A DNA stretch of 64,000 nt. Origin: Pegoplata infirma. Its lineage: Eukaryota > Arthropoda > Insecta > Diptera > Anthomyiidae. Numbering within the stretch: position 1 is the first letter of the stretch; each line of letters starts with the position of its first letter. Both the position numbers and the translations under genes were made by a program. Positions 1 to 9,943 of the stretch are shown here, in pieces. The notes under the pieces are model-generated. The model made no database searches. It was given only the letters and a program-made list of their open reading frames with translations, and was not told the DNA's origin. The stretch is taken from NCBI GenBank assembly GCA_963921195.1, contig OY992540.1:191999576-192063575 (forward strand), given 5' to 3'.

Positions 1-93
1 CTGTTGTAAAAAGCGCCTCAGGCGAAAATTTGGTACCAAAAATCGCGGCGATTTTTTGTACCAAATTTTCGCCTGAGGCGCTTTTTACAACAG
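1..93. repeat. Near-perfect palindrome (hairpin)
   Basis: The first and last 36 bases are exact reverse complements (CTGTTGTAAAAAGCGCCTCA... against ...TTTTACAACAG). A CG-rich centre (ATCGCGGCGAT) continues the pairing after one mismatch. The palindrome starts at the first base of the window, so it may be cut by the window edge. It is related to the hairpin that follows, so both are probably parts of one foldback-type repeat. Confidence 0.9.
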
Positions 94-119
94 GTTGAAA
101 TTAAATCTTTTAAATTTTC

Positions 120-365
120 GGTAACATACAAATTTGTTTCAAAAAGCACCGCAGGCGAAAAATTGGTACCAAAAATCGCCGCGATTTTTGGTACTAATTT
201 TTCGCCTGCGGTGCTTTATGAGACAAATTTGTATGTTGCCGAAAATTTGATAACAAAAATCGACTCAATTTTTTCGACTATGGTGCTTTTTACAATGTGT
301 TTGTATGTTACTGAATATTTGGTGCAAACTTCGCCGCGATGTTTGTATGTAACCGAATCAAGTCA
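120..365. repeat. Second related palindrome plus decayed copies
   Basis: Positions 120-240 form a second hairpin whose outer arms read GGTAACATACAAATTTG and CAAATTTGTATGTTGCC. The inner arms carry the same GCAGGCGAAAA / TTTTCGCCTGC and AAAAATCGCCGCGATTTTT core as the first palindrome. From 240 to 365 the motif GTATGTNRCYGAA recurs twice more in weaker form. This is an inverted-repeat array with no coding content; the small open frames across it are by-products of the palindrome. Confidence 0.8.
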
Positions 366-560
366 AATAGAACACTCGATGTATTTTTGCATGTTATGGA
401 AAAACTCTGAAAAAAACAAAGTAGCCATCAACTTTCGCATTCGGCAGTTAATATTATTGTACCGAAAGTAAGATCAGGATCCTCATGCTCGACTTAACTG
501 ATATATTTTCCTCTGTTTGTTTTATTTTTGTTAAGACTTCTTACTTTTTTTGATTGGGTC
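366..560. other. No gene or repeat recognised
   Basis: Ordinary AT-rich sequence without a convincing open frame or known repeat end. Confidence 0.4.
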
Positions 561-745
561 TTCTTTCATTATTATTGGGAGTTTTTTCATTGGCACTTAT
601 TTCATTTTGTAGGTGGAAGTTATTTCATTGTAGTTGGGACTTATTTCATTTTTTTCTTCATTGGGACATATTTCATTTTTGGTGGGATATATTTCATTGG
701 GATTTATTTCATGGGAGTTATTTCATGTGGGAGTTATTTCGTGTC
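561..745 (+). repeat. TTATTTCAT minisatellite
   Basis: About nine imperfect units of 15-25 bases, built on GGGA(G/C)TTATTTCATT, run head to tail. Overlapping short open frames in all three forward frames are explained by the repeat (Phe/His/Ile-rich peptides) and are not genes. Between 746 and 935 nothing was recognised. Confidence 0.75.
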
Positions 746-935
746 GCCGTTGTCTCGTCCTTTGGCAACATTATCCAGCCAATCCGAAAAAACGTAGTAA
801 TTTACTGTACGCTCTCGAAGGTCATGGATGGCATGACCAACCACCACTTGGTTTATTATCTGTAGTCTAATTCACTTTTGCGTGAACGACCTGCTAGCAT
901 TTCTTTCGGAACGTTGGAGTCGTAATATTAACCAA

Positions 936-2632
936 TTTAGTGAAAGCAAAGTGCTTTGCGTTGGATCCTGTGTGGCACGCACTCGTTTCAAAACTTATTG
1001 CGTTGGGTGTGGGTACTAATTTCTCTCGATTAATATCGAGCTTTCTCAGAGACCGCTCTATATGTGTTGTTATTGATGGGTTCTCATCAGATGAGTTTCA
1101 TTTAAATTCAGGGGTACCGCAAGGCTCTGCTATTTCTCCTTCACTTTTTCCTATTTTTCTTAACGAGCTACTGGGTATAAATTCTAATCCTATATAATCT
1201 TTCGCAGATGACAGAAACATTTGTCATTCATTTTCCTTTAATCATATACCAAGCCTTACTAAGGTTGAAGCTTTGAGGCGGAACATGAATGACACAACTC
1301 AATCATGACCTCACTAACATCTCCGAGTGGGGTATTGCGAAAAGGGTCGATTTTAATGCTCGTAAGACCCAATCTTGTATGTTGACCTACAGACGGCTTG
1401 TGGAATCAGAGTCATCTGTATACGTGTCTACTGAGAAATCAGAAACTTTTGATATTCTAGGTATGAAAATCTAATGTGATGTTCGTTGGAACCAACATGT
1501 TTTTCAAGGGTCGAAAGAAGCATTTAAGTGTCTTGGTTTCTTAAAACGGTAAATAATTATTTCATTCCGTCTGACCGCCTCACTATTTATAGCGCCTATA
1601 TTCGACCAAACAAGGAATACAAGTCCTATATCTGGGCAGGTGATTCAAGGTATATCTTGAAGCTTCTCGATCGAGTGCAAAGGAGTGCACTAAAGCTTAT
1701 CAATAACCGTAGGTTATCCAGTAGAGATGGGCACATGAGCAGATTAGAGCGTGATTCATGTGATTCGCGCGTGATCACGCGTGTGACTGAAATTAATTTT
1801 ACTGATTGTGAGTGGAGAAAAAAATTGCGTGAGTGAGTGTGGGTGAGTATGATTTTTGCGTGAGTTTTCGTGATTTATTTTCTCTTCATATTTCCTATCG
1901 TACAAAACAGCAAAAAATTGTAAAATTTGACTTAATTTAAGATTTCGTCCGAAAAAAAAAACAAAGAAAAAAAATGTGAAATTTCGCTGAACTTTAAATT
2001 TTGCTGAAAGATTTAAGAAATTTTAGTTTTTAATTTTTTTTTGTATAAATAAGAGTTTCGTGTGTGTGACTCAACGTGAGTGTGAGTGAAGCTTGCGTGA
2101 GTGCTCGTGACTGTGAGTTGTATTAAATCTACTCACGTGATTGTGAGTAGAAAAAATATGCTCGTGAGTGAGTGTGCGTGATTCAAAAAATCCTATCGTG
2201 AGCGTTAGTGAGTATAAGTCAAAACTCACTAACGTGCCCATCTCTAGTATCCAGCTTTATTGACTCATTGGAGGTTGTGCGTCCTTGTTCTATCGATATT
2301 ACCACGGTGAGTGTTAAGCTGAGATGGCTGAACTGATCCCTGTGACGCTGGTGCATGCCCGTAGTACTCGCCTTTCCAGCAGATCACATCCGTTCGTTTT
2401 CGACTGTCCAATGTCTTGCACAACGCATAACAGATAAAAATTGTTTCTCGGTCGAAATGGTCGTACATAGAATAAACTCCCGGAAAGTCTTCCTAGTCGG
2501 CTGCAATTTTGAAAAATTCAAATTAAATGTCCACAAACACTGCTCCCTCTTTCCTGCTCCTCATAACCTATTTTCCTAATACCAACACAATGCATTGAAT
2601 CAGTAGGGGGCTTCCCTAAGTGTAGGCTCAAA
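936..2632 (+). pseudogene. CR1-like LINE reverse transcriptase remnant, copy A
   Basis: A decayed non-LTR retrotransposon ORF2. In order it shows a palm segment (KAFDPVWHALV), motif B (GVPQGSAISPSLF), an FADD catalytic motif just after an in-frame stop near 1197, motif D (NARKTQ), and the downstream segment IRPNKEYKSYIWAG...LLDRVQRSALKLIN. The C-terminal tail and 3' UTR resume after a MITE at 1722-2247 and run to about 2632. Stops and frame changes occur near 1197, 1290, 1474 and 1547, so it is dead. The absence of RNase H and the SLEHRR-type C-terminus suggest the CR1/L2 side of the LINEs rather than I/LOA. Two more copies lie at 3912-4615 and 26395-28330. It is 5'-truncated; nothing upstream of the palm was found. 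Confidence 0.8.
1722..2247. mobile_element. hAT-type MITE inside LINE copy A
   Basis: The terminal inverted repeats TAGAGATGGGCAC / GTGCCCATCTCTA are exact. The flanks are TTATCCAG (1714-1721) and GTATCCAG (2248-2255), an 8-bp target duplication with one change. Comparison with LINE copy B, which lacks the insert, confirms the junctions. The interior has no coding capacity but many GTGAGTG / TCACTCAC / CACGTGA subterminal motifs near both ends, as in hAT transposase-binding regions. The 8-bp duplication and 13-bp ends support hAT; the autonomous source is not in the window. Confidence 0.82.
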
Positions 2633-2649
2633 GTAAAAACCAAATGGCC

Positions 2650-3103
2650 TCACTGAATTTCAAACTGACTCGCTTAAAGTCCCGGATGAACGAGTTTATC
2701 CTACCGATGTCCATACCAGACAAATATTTCAAGGGTGCGAGTATCGGGCTGCCAAAATGTTTTGAGAAAATGCAATGCCGTATCTTTCTCCTCCACATTC
2801 TTACATCCCCGCAATAGTCATTGTGGGGAATTTCCATTTTACTGGGAAAAGCGTTCACTGTGCTCCGTAACGTCTGCAACCAGGATGAGTAGTTGGTTCC
2901 CAGGAAGTCGACTGATCTTAGCCATATGCTGGCGATCATATGGGGGCTACACCATACTCCTGTTAGAGTACTTGAGTTTTGAGTTCACGTCGCCACCTTT
3001 CGTTGGCAATCTGTAATATCGACGAAGCGCCGCTTACTCGAATTGAACGCGAGGTCAGTCGTGTGATCGATCACGTCAGAATGTTTGGCTAAGTCGTCGG
3101 CAA
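2650..3103 (-). pseudogene. Jockey-superfamily LINE 3' end, tandem unit 1
   Basis: On the minus strand this reads as the end of a LINE ORF2: an RNase H tail (DLAKHSDVIDHTTDLAF), then the C-terminal zinc region (KMEIPHNDYC) and the last residues (FIRDFKRVSLKF). The same layout is seen in the intact LINE at 31.3-36.6 kb (RLNVPSNDFC...HLRSFIRSSNWF). Frameshifts split the zinc motif after DYC. It is about 455 bp and is followed directly by a second copy of the same segment. Confidence 0.65.
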
Positions 3104-3565
3104 AACTGAATTTCAAACTGACTCGCTTGAAGTCCCGGATGAACGAGTTTATCCTACCGATGTCCATACCAGACAAATATTTCAAGTGTGCCAGTTTCGG
3201 GCTGCCAAAATGGTTGGAGAAAATGCGATGCCGTATCTTCCTCCTCCATATCCTTACATCCCTGCAATAGTAATTGTGGGAAATTCCCATTTTACTGGCG
3301 TGAGCGCCGAAGTGTGCACTGTGCTCCGTAACGACTGCAACCAGATTGAGTAGCTGGTTCTGAGGAAGTCGACTAATCCTACCCATATGCTGGCGATCAT
3401 ATGGGGGCTAAACCATACTCGAGTTAGAGCACTAGAGTCTTGATTTCACGTCGCCACCTGTCGTTGGCGATCTGTAATATCGAAAGCGCCGCTAGCTCGC
3501 ATTTAAGGCGAGGCCAGGCGTATGATCGGTCACATCAGAATGCCTGGCTAATTCATCGGCAACAC
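3104..3565 (-). pseudogene. Jockey-superfamily LINE 3' end, tandem unit 2
   Basis: A second copy of the preceding minus-strand segment, roughly 85-90 percent identical by eye, joined head to tail with it. The ORF2 end (RDFKRVSLKF) of this unit runs straight into the RNase H tail of unit 1 without a poly-A or 3' UTR. The duplication therefore arose at DNA level rather than from two insertions. The minus-strand open frame at 2985-3386 crosses the junction and is not a real gene. Confidence 0.65.
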
Positions 3566-3639
3566 AGTTATCATGTCGTGCGTCTCTTGGGTACATTCCC
3601 TGATTCATTGTTAAGTACACTAACATATCTTATTTCGGT

Positions 3640-3911
3640 AGAACGTCTTCAAGTAAGTCTAGGCTCTTCTAGACTCCTCAAGTTTGGCACGAAAAAATTG
3701 CATGGTCTAAGGCTGGTTAAGTTTGGAGATGGGCAAAATCGGACTGGGGGAGAAAAGTTCCCCCTTGAAAAACTAGACCAACATCTGAAAAATTGAATCT
3801 TTTTTTAGGTTATTTTTGTTGAACAACTGAAACAGTTCTATGTCACAAGATAAAGGATAAAAGATCAGGGGATAAAAAAAATATTTTTTTCGGCCCATGC
3901 ACTTTTGAGGG
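3640..3911 (+). mobile_element. Mini-me (Helentron-like) fragment
   Basis: Carries the internal mini-me segment AAGTTTGGCAC...GGTTAAGTTTGGAGATGGGC...GTTCCCCCTTGAA, shared with the copies at 40.6, 41.1, 45.4, 51.9 and 55.7 kb. Both the (GTCY)n core and the ATTCGGC hairpin end are missing. The 3' end abuts LINE copy B. Confidence 0.7.
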
Positions 3912-4615
3912 CATAGCGAGAAATCGGACACTCTTGATGTTCTGGGCATAAAAATTCAGTGCGATATCCGTTGGAGTAAGCACCTTTTTCAAGTGTCGAA
4001 GAAGCATTCAAGTGTTTCGGTTTTTTAAACCGGTGTAAGAAGGACTTCACCTCATCCGATCTTCTAACTATTTATACCACCTACATCCGACCGAAGATGG
4101 AACACAACTCCCATATATGGGCAGGGGCTTCAAAGTCTATTTTGGAGCTTTTGGACCGTGTGCAAAGGAGGGCGTTGACGCTTACCAATGACAATTGGGT
4201 ATCCAACTCTATTGACTCACTGGAGCATCGTCGGAAGGTGGGTTGTGTGAATCTGTTCTACCAATATTACCATGGAAAGTGCTCTGATGAGATAAGTGAA
4301 TTTATCCCTAATGCCCGAGTTTTTGTTTGCAATACTCGGTTGTCTTGTAGATCACTTCCATTTGTTGTCTGTTGGTTGTCCAATTGATCGCATTACAGAG
4401 AAGGTTCCTTTATCAGTCGTACTAGCTGTATGTGGAATAATCTTCCAGCGGAGGTCTTTCCAGCTTCTTTCAATGTAGATAAATTCAAGTCAAAAATCCA
4501 CAAACACTACTCCCTCTTTCCTTCCCCTCACAACCTATTTTCCTTATATCAACACAGTGCACTGCATTAGTAGGTGCATTCCCTGAGTGTTGGTTCAACG
4601 TAAAAAAAAGCAATC
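3912..4615 (+). pseudogene. CR1-like LINE remnant, copy B
   Basis: Starts inside the thumb region (RNQTLLMFWA-type decayed text, then TIYTTYIRPKMEHNSHIWAG). It continues through LLDRVQRRALTLTNDN and SIDSLEHRRKVGCVNLFYQYYHGKCSDEI to a 3' UTR matching copy A (CCACAAACACTACTCCCTC...). It is severely 5'-truncated and broken by frameshifts near 4050 and 4385. Its uninterrupted GGGTATCCAACTCTATTGAC is the empty site for the hAT-type MITE in copy A. Confidence 0.8.
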
Positions 4616-5563
4616 GTTATTTAGAACAGGAAGTTTATTTGTAAAAATATTTTACATTGAAATTTTTTTTTGTGATTACCTTAGAATATATTCCAGAATC
4701 TATTGCAATAGGAATCTGTTCCAAACAAATTCCTCGAATATGGAGGATTCTACAGTTCAGACTCTGGAATAAGAATTTGTCTAAAATTTTCCGTTATATT
4801 TTTGTTACAGAACGGAATAACAAATGGTTGTTTGAAATTTTCAATATTTAAATGATGATATATTTTCAAACTTTTAAAATTAAGCTTTTATCTAGTAAAG
4901 CCATTGTAAAATTATTTTTTTCTAATATTTTCAATTGTTGCTAGGGTCTTGCAACGCTACTTATTACTGAATTCTAACCACTCAAACTAGTTTTAAAATC
5001 TAATCATGTTTAATTGGTGTAAGAAAATTTTGCAAAGATTTCCCATGGAAAAGGGTTTTTAAAATGAGTGTTTAATATAAACAACCAGTTTTTGTTTCTA
5101 AAAGTTTTTAATTTTTTACACAAATACTTAAACAGATAGATACACATTATGTAAATCAGTTAATAGAGCAGCTGTCAAGAGAGCTATGTACCCAAAAAGA
5201 AAAATTGTTTGTGGTAACTCAGACAGAAAGAAAAACCACCCTGTATTACAACAAAACAATAAAAATATATAACACGTATAAAAGTTACATGAGAATAGGC
5301 CGAATTTAGGAATATGCTACACAATGTTTAACATTTTTTGATCGAAAGTTATTGTATGATATCAAATGATGAACATTTTATACGTATAAAAAAATACTAA
5401 AAAAAAGTTTTTAACTGAATATTTCTGATTTCTGAATTTTAAGTAAATTTTTTTTTTGAGTATAAATTTTTTAAAATTTAAAATATTATTTGAACCTAAA
5501 AATTTTTGACTGACAAAAACACTATAAAAAAATTCTTTTTGTGGCTTTCTGCTTACCCGAGTA
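4616..5563. other. AT-rich sequence, no gene recognised
   Basis: No open frame or repeat end of note, apart from a decayed block at 5390-5560 (TTTTTTTGAGTATAAA...AACACTATAAAAAAATTC) that resembles blocks at 12.6 and 58.5 kb. Confidence 0.4.
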
Positions 5564-5565
5564 AA

Positions 5566-6035
5566 AATTTTTAGATATATTGTTATATATCACATCTTAT
5601 CTGAAATTTGAAAGATCAGTTCTAATCCGGAAAACGGATCGCTAAAGGTGTGTTTATATCATCCCATTCAGTCTTTGGATTTTAAGAAAGTTAAATATTA
5701 CCAAAGTCTTAATACTGCCAAAAAATCATAAACAAAATCAAACATTGTTAAAAACAGCTGTTTGCATGAAAATCTAATAACACACAGCCATTTTTTTGAA
5801 ATATTTCATAAAATCAAAAGTCTTATTGGACTGTCAACAAAATCAGATAACACACGATTTTTTGACAAGTCTTAATACTCAGTGGAATGATGTAAACATA
5901 GCTTAAGTCAGATCAGTTTTAATCGGACGGATACAATGTCATCCGAAAAATGGGTTTATCCATCCGATTAAAACTGGTCTAATCTTAGCGATCCATTTTT
6001 CAGATCAGTACTGATCCTTCACATTTTTACTTGGG
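5566..6035. mobile_element. CCC...GGG MITE, 470 bp, TA duplication
   Basis: The ends read CCCGAGTAAAAATTT and AAATTTTTACTTGGG-like (ACATTTTTACTTGGG), flanked by TA at 5564-5565 and 6036-6037. The interior is non-coding and has repeated short palindromic motifs (GATCAGTTYTAATC, ATCCGTTTTCCGG-like, CAGATCAGTACTGATC). It shares its terminal sequence with the elements at 45932 and 54281, although the interiors differ. Confidence 0.72.
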
Positions 6036-6045
6036 TAATTGTAAA

Positions 6046-6298
6046 AAAAGTAGAAAAGTTAAATTCGACTTTGCCGAATACCCTCCGCAATGCCTTTTTT
6101 AAAGGATAGTACATTTTTTAACGTGAAAAAAAAATTAACAATTTTGATTAGAAATATTTTATTTTGAGAAAAAACTTTTTTTTTTAGTCATTAAAAAAAA
6201 GTCGGACGGATACAATGTCATCCGAAAAATGGGTTTATCCATCCGATTAAAACTGATCTAATCTTAGCGATCCATTTTTCAGATCAGTACTGATCCTT
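6046..6298 (-). mobile_element. Mini-me terminal fragment plus duplicated 97-bp segment
   Basis: 6046-6100 carries the mini-me end GTTAAATTCGACTTTGCCGAATACCCTCC. 6202-6298 is an almost exact second copy of 5925-6020, from inside the neighbouring CCC...GGG element (CGGACGGATACAATGTCATC onward). It was therefore copied locally without the rest of that element. From 6299 to 6629 nothing was recognised. Confidence 0.6.
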
Positions 6299-6629
6299 AA
6301 ATTATGGAAGTTTTTTTGTTTTTGTTTTTATTTACACTACAAAATATTTTTTTTTTATAGTTTTTTTAAACTTAATAATGGAAAACCCGAATTTTATGTA
6401 GTTAACGCTCTAAAATTAGAATCAGTGGTTCTAATTTCTGGACTTTTTTTGTTTTTATTTGCACAATTCCATAAGTGTAAGAGAAATTGAAAAATGGAAT
6501 GAAGATGGGTTTAATGACGGATCAAATAGCAGTGACGATGATATAATCGATGTAACGTCTGTTATTTCTCATTTCCTTTAGTGTTTTCTACAAATTTAAT
6601 GTGTTTTTCAATTCCTCTTTCAACCTTCA

Positions 6630-7020
6630 TTCTATTAATCAATTACAATTACAAAAAACGTTAAAAACTACTTCAAATGACAGTTATTTTTACTGTGACT
6701 CAAATTGTCGAAATTTTTTTATTAACAAAAACAAAAACTTCTAGACGTAAAAATGGTTAAAATTGTTTGGTAATAATTCCTGCTACATCTGACACTTCCA
6801 ACTCGTTCAACACATCCGTTTTTCTAGTTTTTTTTTTAAAGATTAAAAACAACTACATAAAACAACTGTTACTAGAATGTAGTAATTTTATGTATTTATT
6901 TTTAAAAACGACTACAAAAAATTGTTGTTTGAGATTTTTCATACAAAAACAACTGAAATTGTAGTCGAAAACAACAACTACTACTTACTACACAAATGAC
7001 CGTCATGTAGTAACTACAAT
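6630..7020 (-). mobile_element. TIR element fragment, inverse copy of 52676-53067
   Basis: Reads as the reverse complement of the 52.7 kb element over most of its length. The shared blocks are TAGTTGTTGTTTTCRACTACAA, TTTTTGTATGAAAAATCTCA and TTTTTACGTCTARAAGTTTTT. One end (ACGGTCATTTGTGTAGTAAG) is common to both copies. No coding content. Confidence 0.6.
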
Positions 7021-7320
7021 AAAAGTGCAATATTTCGAAGTGTTACATACAGAATGTTAGACTTATATATACCCACAAATTGTAAGTGTAGGATATAAAG
7101 CAACATGAATGTCATGTAACTCGAAAAAAAAACGCAAAAGAACCTTCAAAATGTATTTCAATGTCAAGTAACCCCCATTTATACAATTTTATACACACAT
7201 TTTCTTAACAACAAAGAACAATTCATAGGGATTCCACAATTGCTCATATAGAATGTAAGATACACACACAAACTAAAGAAAATATTACAAGATATTTTCT
7301 TTTTAATGCAGCAAAATATA

Positions 7321-7862
7321 CACTCAAAAAAAATTATTGTTGGTTAAAGTGTTTAAAAAAACGGCAAACAATTAAATTTCGATTTTTCAGCATCTTTTTA
7401 TTAGATTAGCGATGTTTCGGATATCAATTCTATAGATTTTAAAATCCCCAAGATTCTAGAAAACGTGGACATCGAAACAACACATGGAGACGATCAGTGA
7501 AAAACGAACTCGAACGATATGGATTCACGTGGACCGATGCTGCAGTTGAAGCTAGAGACAGATTACGTTGGAGAAATAAACATGTTGAAGCCCTATGCTC
7601 CATTGAGGAGTTAAAAAGGACAAAGAAGAAGTTTAGGATATTATTTTTCATTCATATGAATATCAGGCGGTATTGCTTTATTATCGCCTAGAAGACTTGT
7701 TTTGGCAAAACTGGGATGTTTTACCTTTGGGTTATTATTTCTCCCAAAATCAGCTTGAAGGAAAATAACAGTTTTAAACAGTTGTTTTAACAGAACCCGC
7801 AAAAGTACTCAAATTAAAAACTTTATTCTGTTACCTTTGCTGACCAATTTTTTTTGTGAGTG
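7321..7862. mobile_element. CACTCAAAA-ended TIR element with a captured LINE fragment
   Basis: The ends CACTCAAAAAAAATTATTG and CCAATTTTTTTTGTGAGTG are inverted, and TA flanks both sides (7319-7320, 7863-7864). It is 542 bp long. The interior differs from the other CACTCAAAA elements here and contains a coding-like stretch (separate entry). The TA target fits Tc1/mariner-type transposition. Confidence 0.72.
7443..7640 (+). pseudogene. LINE ORF2 C-terminal fragment inside a TIR element
   Basis: Open for about 60 codons: NNTWRRSVKNELERYGFTW, then DAAVEARDRLRWRNKHVEAL and CSIEEL. The pattern TWRR...GFTW...A.DR.RWR....ALC is the usual C-terminal end of non-LTR retrotransposon ORF2 proteins (RTE/CR1-type). 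The fragment lies wholly inside the TA-flanked element 7321-7862, with non-coding DNA on either side. It was probably picked up by, or inserted into, that element. No start, poly-A tail or target duplication of its own was seen. From 7863 to 8300 no gene was recognised. Confidence 0.6.
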
Positions 7863-8299
7863 TAGTAAAGTAACATCGAGAACCCATAAGGAATACAATT
7901 TATATAAACAACAAGCGATAACATGCCAATGCACCCTTATAATATATAAACAACGTTTTTTTTGCTGTTATAATAATATTTAATTTAATAAATGTAATTA
8001 TTTATTATACATGGAATCAGGAAGATGCATATTTTTATATACCTATAGATTTTTGACATAATATTTGGAATTTGTCAACAAAAATGTCACATTATTGCAG
8101 AGTTATCAGCCCTTAATAGGATCGCAATCTTAGAAAATAATGTCAAGTACTTGACAAAAAAAATAATTCACATTTTTAATCAGTTCTTTCTTTAGGTTAA
8201 ATTCGGCAGTGGCTTTTCAAGGTAAAAAAAAATAGAAAATCGCTTCTGCGGAAATCCGCAGAAATTTCAAATGACCTGATCTTCTTCTAGTTAAATTAA

Positions 8300-8853
8300 T
8301 TACAGCCGGGAGTCGGTTTCAGCCTGAAGTAAAAAAAGACGCCAGATATTTCTGTCTTCTGCATTCTGGCATCAGTTGGAGACACCAAGTGCTGTTAGGG
8401 TTTGTTCCACCTGGTCGTTCCAACAAAGACTGCATTTCCCTTTTCTACGTTCCATTCGCCAAGTGTGTCCAAGCCAACGGAGTCGCTGAATTTTAATGAC
8501 TTTGACTATATCTGTATCTACTTACATCTCCTAAAACTCGTGATTCATTCTAATTCGGAATCCATCATCAACGCATAGTGGGTCATAAATCTCCCGAACA
8601 CTGCGAGCAATGACTTATCTGATCTTTCATTGTCCATGTTTCAACACCATATAGTACGGACGGGCAGAATGACCGATTTATAGATCTGTTCTTAACCGCA
8701 TGTAAACTACACCTTGTTCGAGAAGATGAGATGCTTTACCACTGGAAATGAAATACTTGGTCGTATCTTTCTTCAGGCTCATGATCTTTGACTGCTTTTT
8801 GAGTTTTGCAAAAGCTCTACTTATTACCCTTATGTTGCGGTTAATAATGTCAA
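8300..8853 (-). pseudogene. RTE-like LINE C-terminal remnant
   Basis: On the minus strand this carries ORF2 text from the region after the polymerase (SHLLEQGVVY), through the WTMxNERSDxSLLAVFxR region, to the tail KIQRLRWLGHTWRMERRKG, WNDQVEQTLTALGVSN and NAEDRNIWR. The sequence ...RLRWLGH...W.DQVE..L..LGV.N....A.DR..WR is typical of RTE-type LINEs. Stops and frameshifts are frequent. A foldback element at 8856 interrupts it, and the rest is repeated at 9944-11110. Confidence 0.68.
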
Positions 8854-8855
8854 TA

Positions 8856-9941
8856 TGAGGCATTCCACACCAAAGGTCCCGCTACAGAAAAACATGTGTC
8901 CCGTAAATTTCTGAATAGGTTGTTTGGATAGCCCTATATGTAACTAAGAAAATTGCGTTTTTGGTTTTTCAAATTTTCGAAAACTGGGCTTAGGAGGCGT
9001 GGTCAAATATTGGAAAAATGGTAAAATTTGTGGCGAGTTGCCTTGATTAAATATTTATCACATTAAAACGGAATGTACCACAATGTCAAAAATTTACGTT
9101 CTTATATAGTTTTGTATGGGCTATCGATTAAAATTTTTTTTTTTGGAAAATTTTCAGAACCCGTTCTGAAATTTTCCATTTTTTAAAAAAGTCAATTTAT
9201 CAAAAATCCGGCCACTTTTTTTTTTCTTTTTTCTTTATTTTTTTAAAAGTTTAGATGTTTGTCCATCCACACAAAAAAAATCAGAAACACGTTCATCTTT
9301 TTTTTCGAGAAAATCGCATTTGAACTTTAAATTTCATAACAATTTTGTTATTTGCTTGTATTTCTTTGTTTTAAAGTTGCGAATGAGTAATAATAATTGC
9401 ATAAATATTCGTCATACGCTCTGTTGACACAAGAAAATACAAGCAAATTACTAAATTGTTATGAAATTTAAAGTTCAAATGCGATTTTCTCGAAAAAAAA
9501 GATGAACGTGTTTCTGATTTTTTTTGTGTGGATGGACAAACATCTAAACTTTTAAAAAAATAAATAAAAAAGAAAAAAAAAAGTGGCCGGATTTTTGATA
9601 AATTTATCTTTTTAAAAAATGGAAAATTTCAGAACGGGTTCTGAAAATTTTCCAAAAAAAAAATTTTAATCGATAGCCCATACAAAACTATATAAGAACG
9701 TAAATTTTTGACATTGTAGTGCATTCCGTTTTAAGGTGATAAATATTTAATCAAGGCAACTCGCCACAAATTTGACCATTTTTCCAATATTTGACCACGC
9801 CTCCTAAGCCCAGTTTTTGAAAAATTGAAAAACCAAAAACGCAATTTTCTAAGTTCCATATAGGGCTATCCATATCACCTATTCAGAAGTTTACGGTACA
9901 CATGTTTTTTTTTCGCTGGACATTTGGTGTGGAATGCCTCA
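8856..9941. mobile_element. Foldback element, 1.09 kb, TA duplication
   Basis: Almost the whole element is one palindrome. The arms, about 500 bp each, start TGAGGCATTCCACACC and end GGTGTGGAATGCCTCA, flanked by TA (8854-8855, 9942-9943). The short loop is around 9360-9440. The arms differ by only a few percent. There is no open frame. A second, interrupted copy lies at 18890-21388. The TA target and long arms suggest a non-autonomous Tc1/mariner-type foldback, but no transposase links it to a family. Confidence 0.85.
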
Positions 9942-9943
9942 TA

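Noticed and set aside
163..865. Overlapping short open frames near the window start
   Set aside because: They run through palindromes and the TTATTTCAT minisatellite; composition and overlap in all frames show they are repeat by-products.
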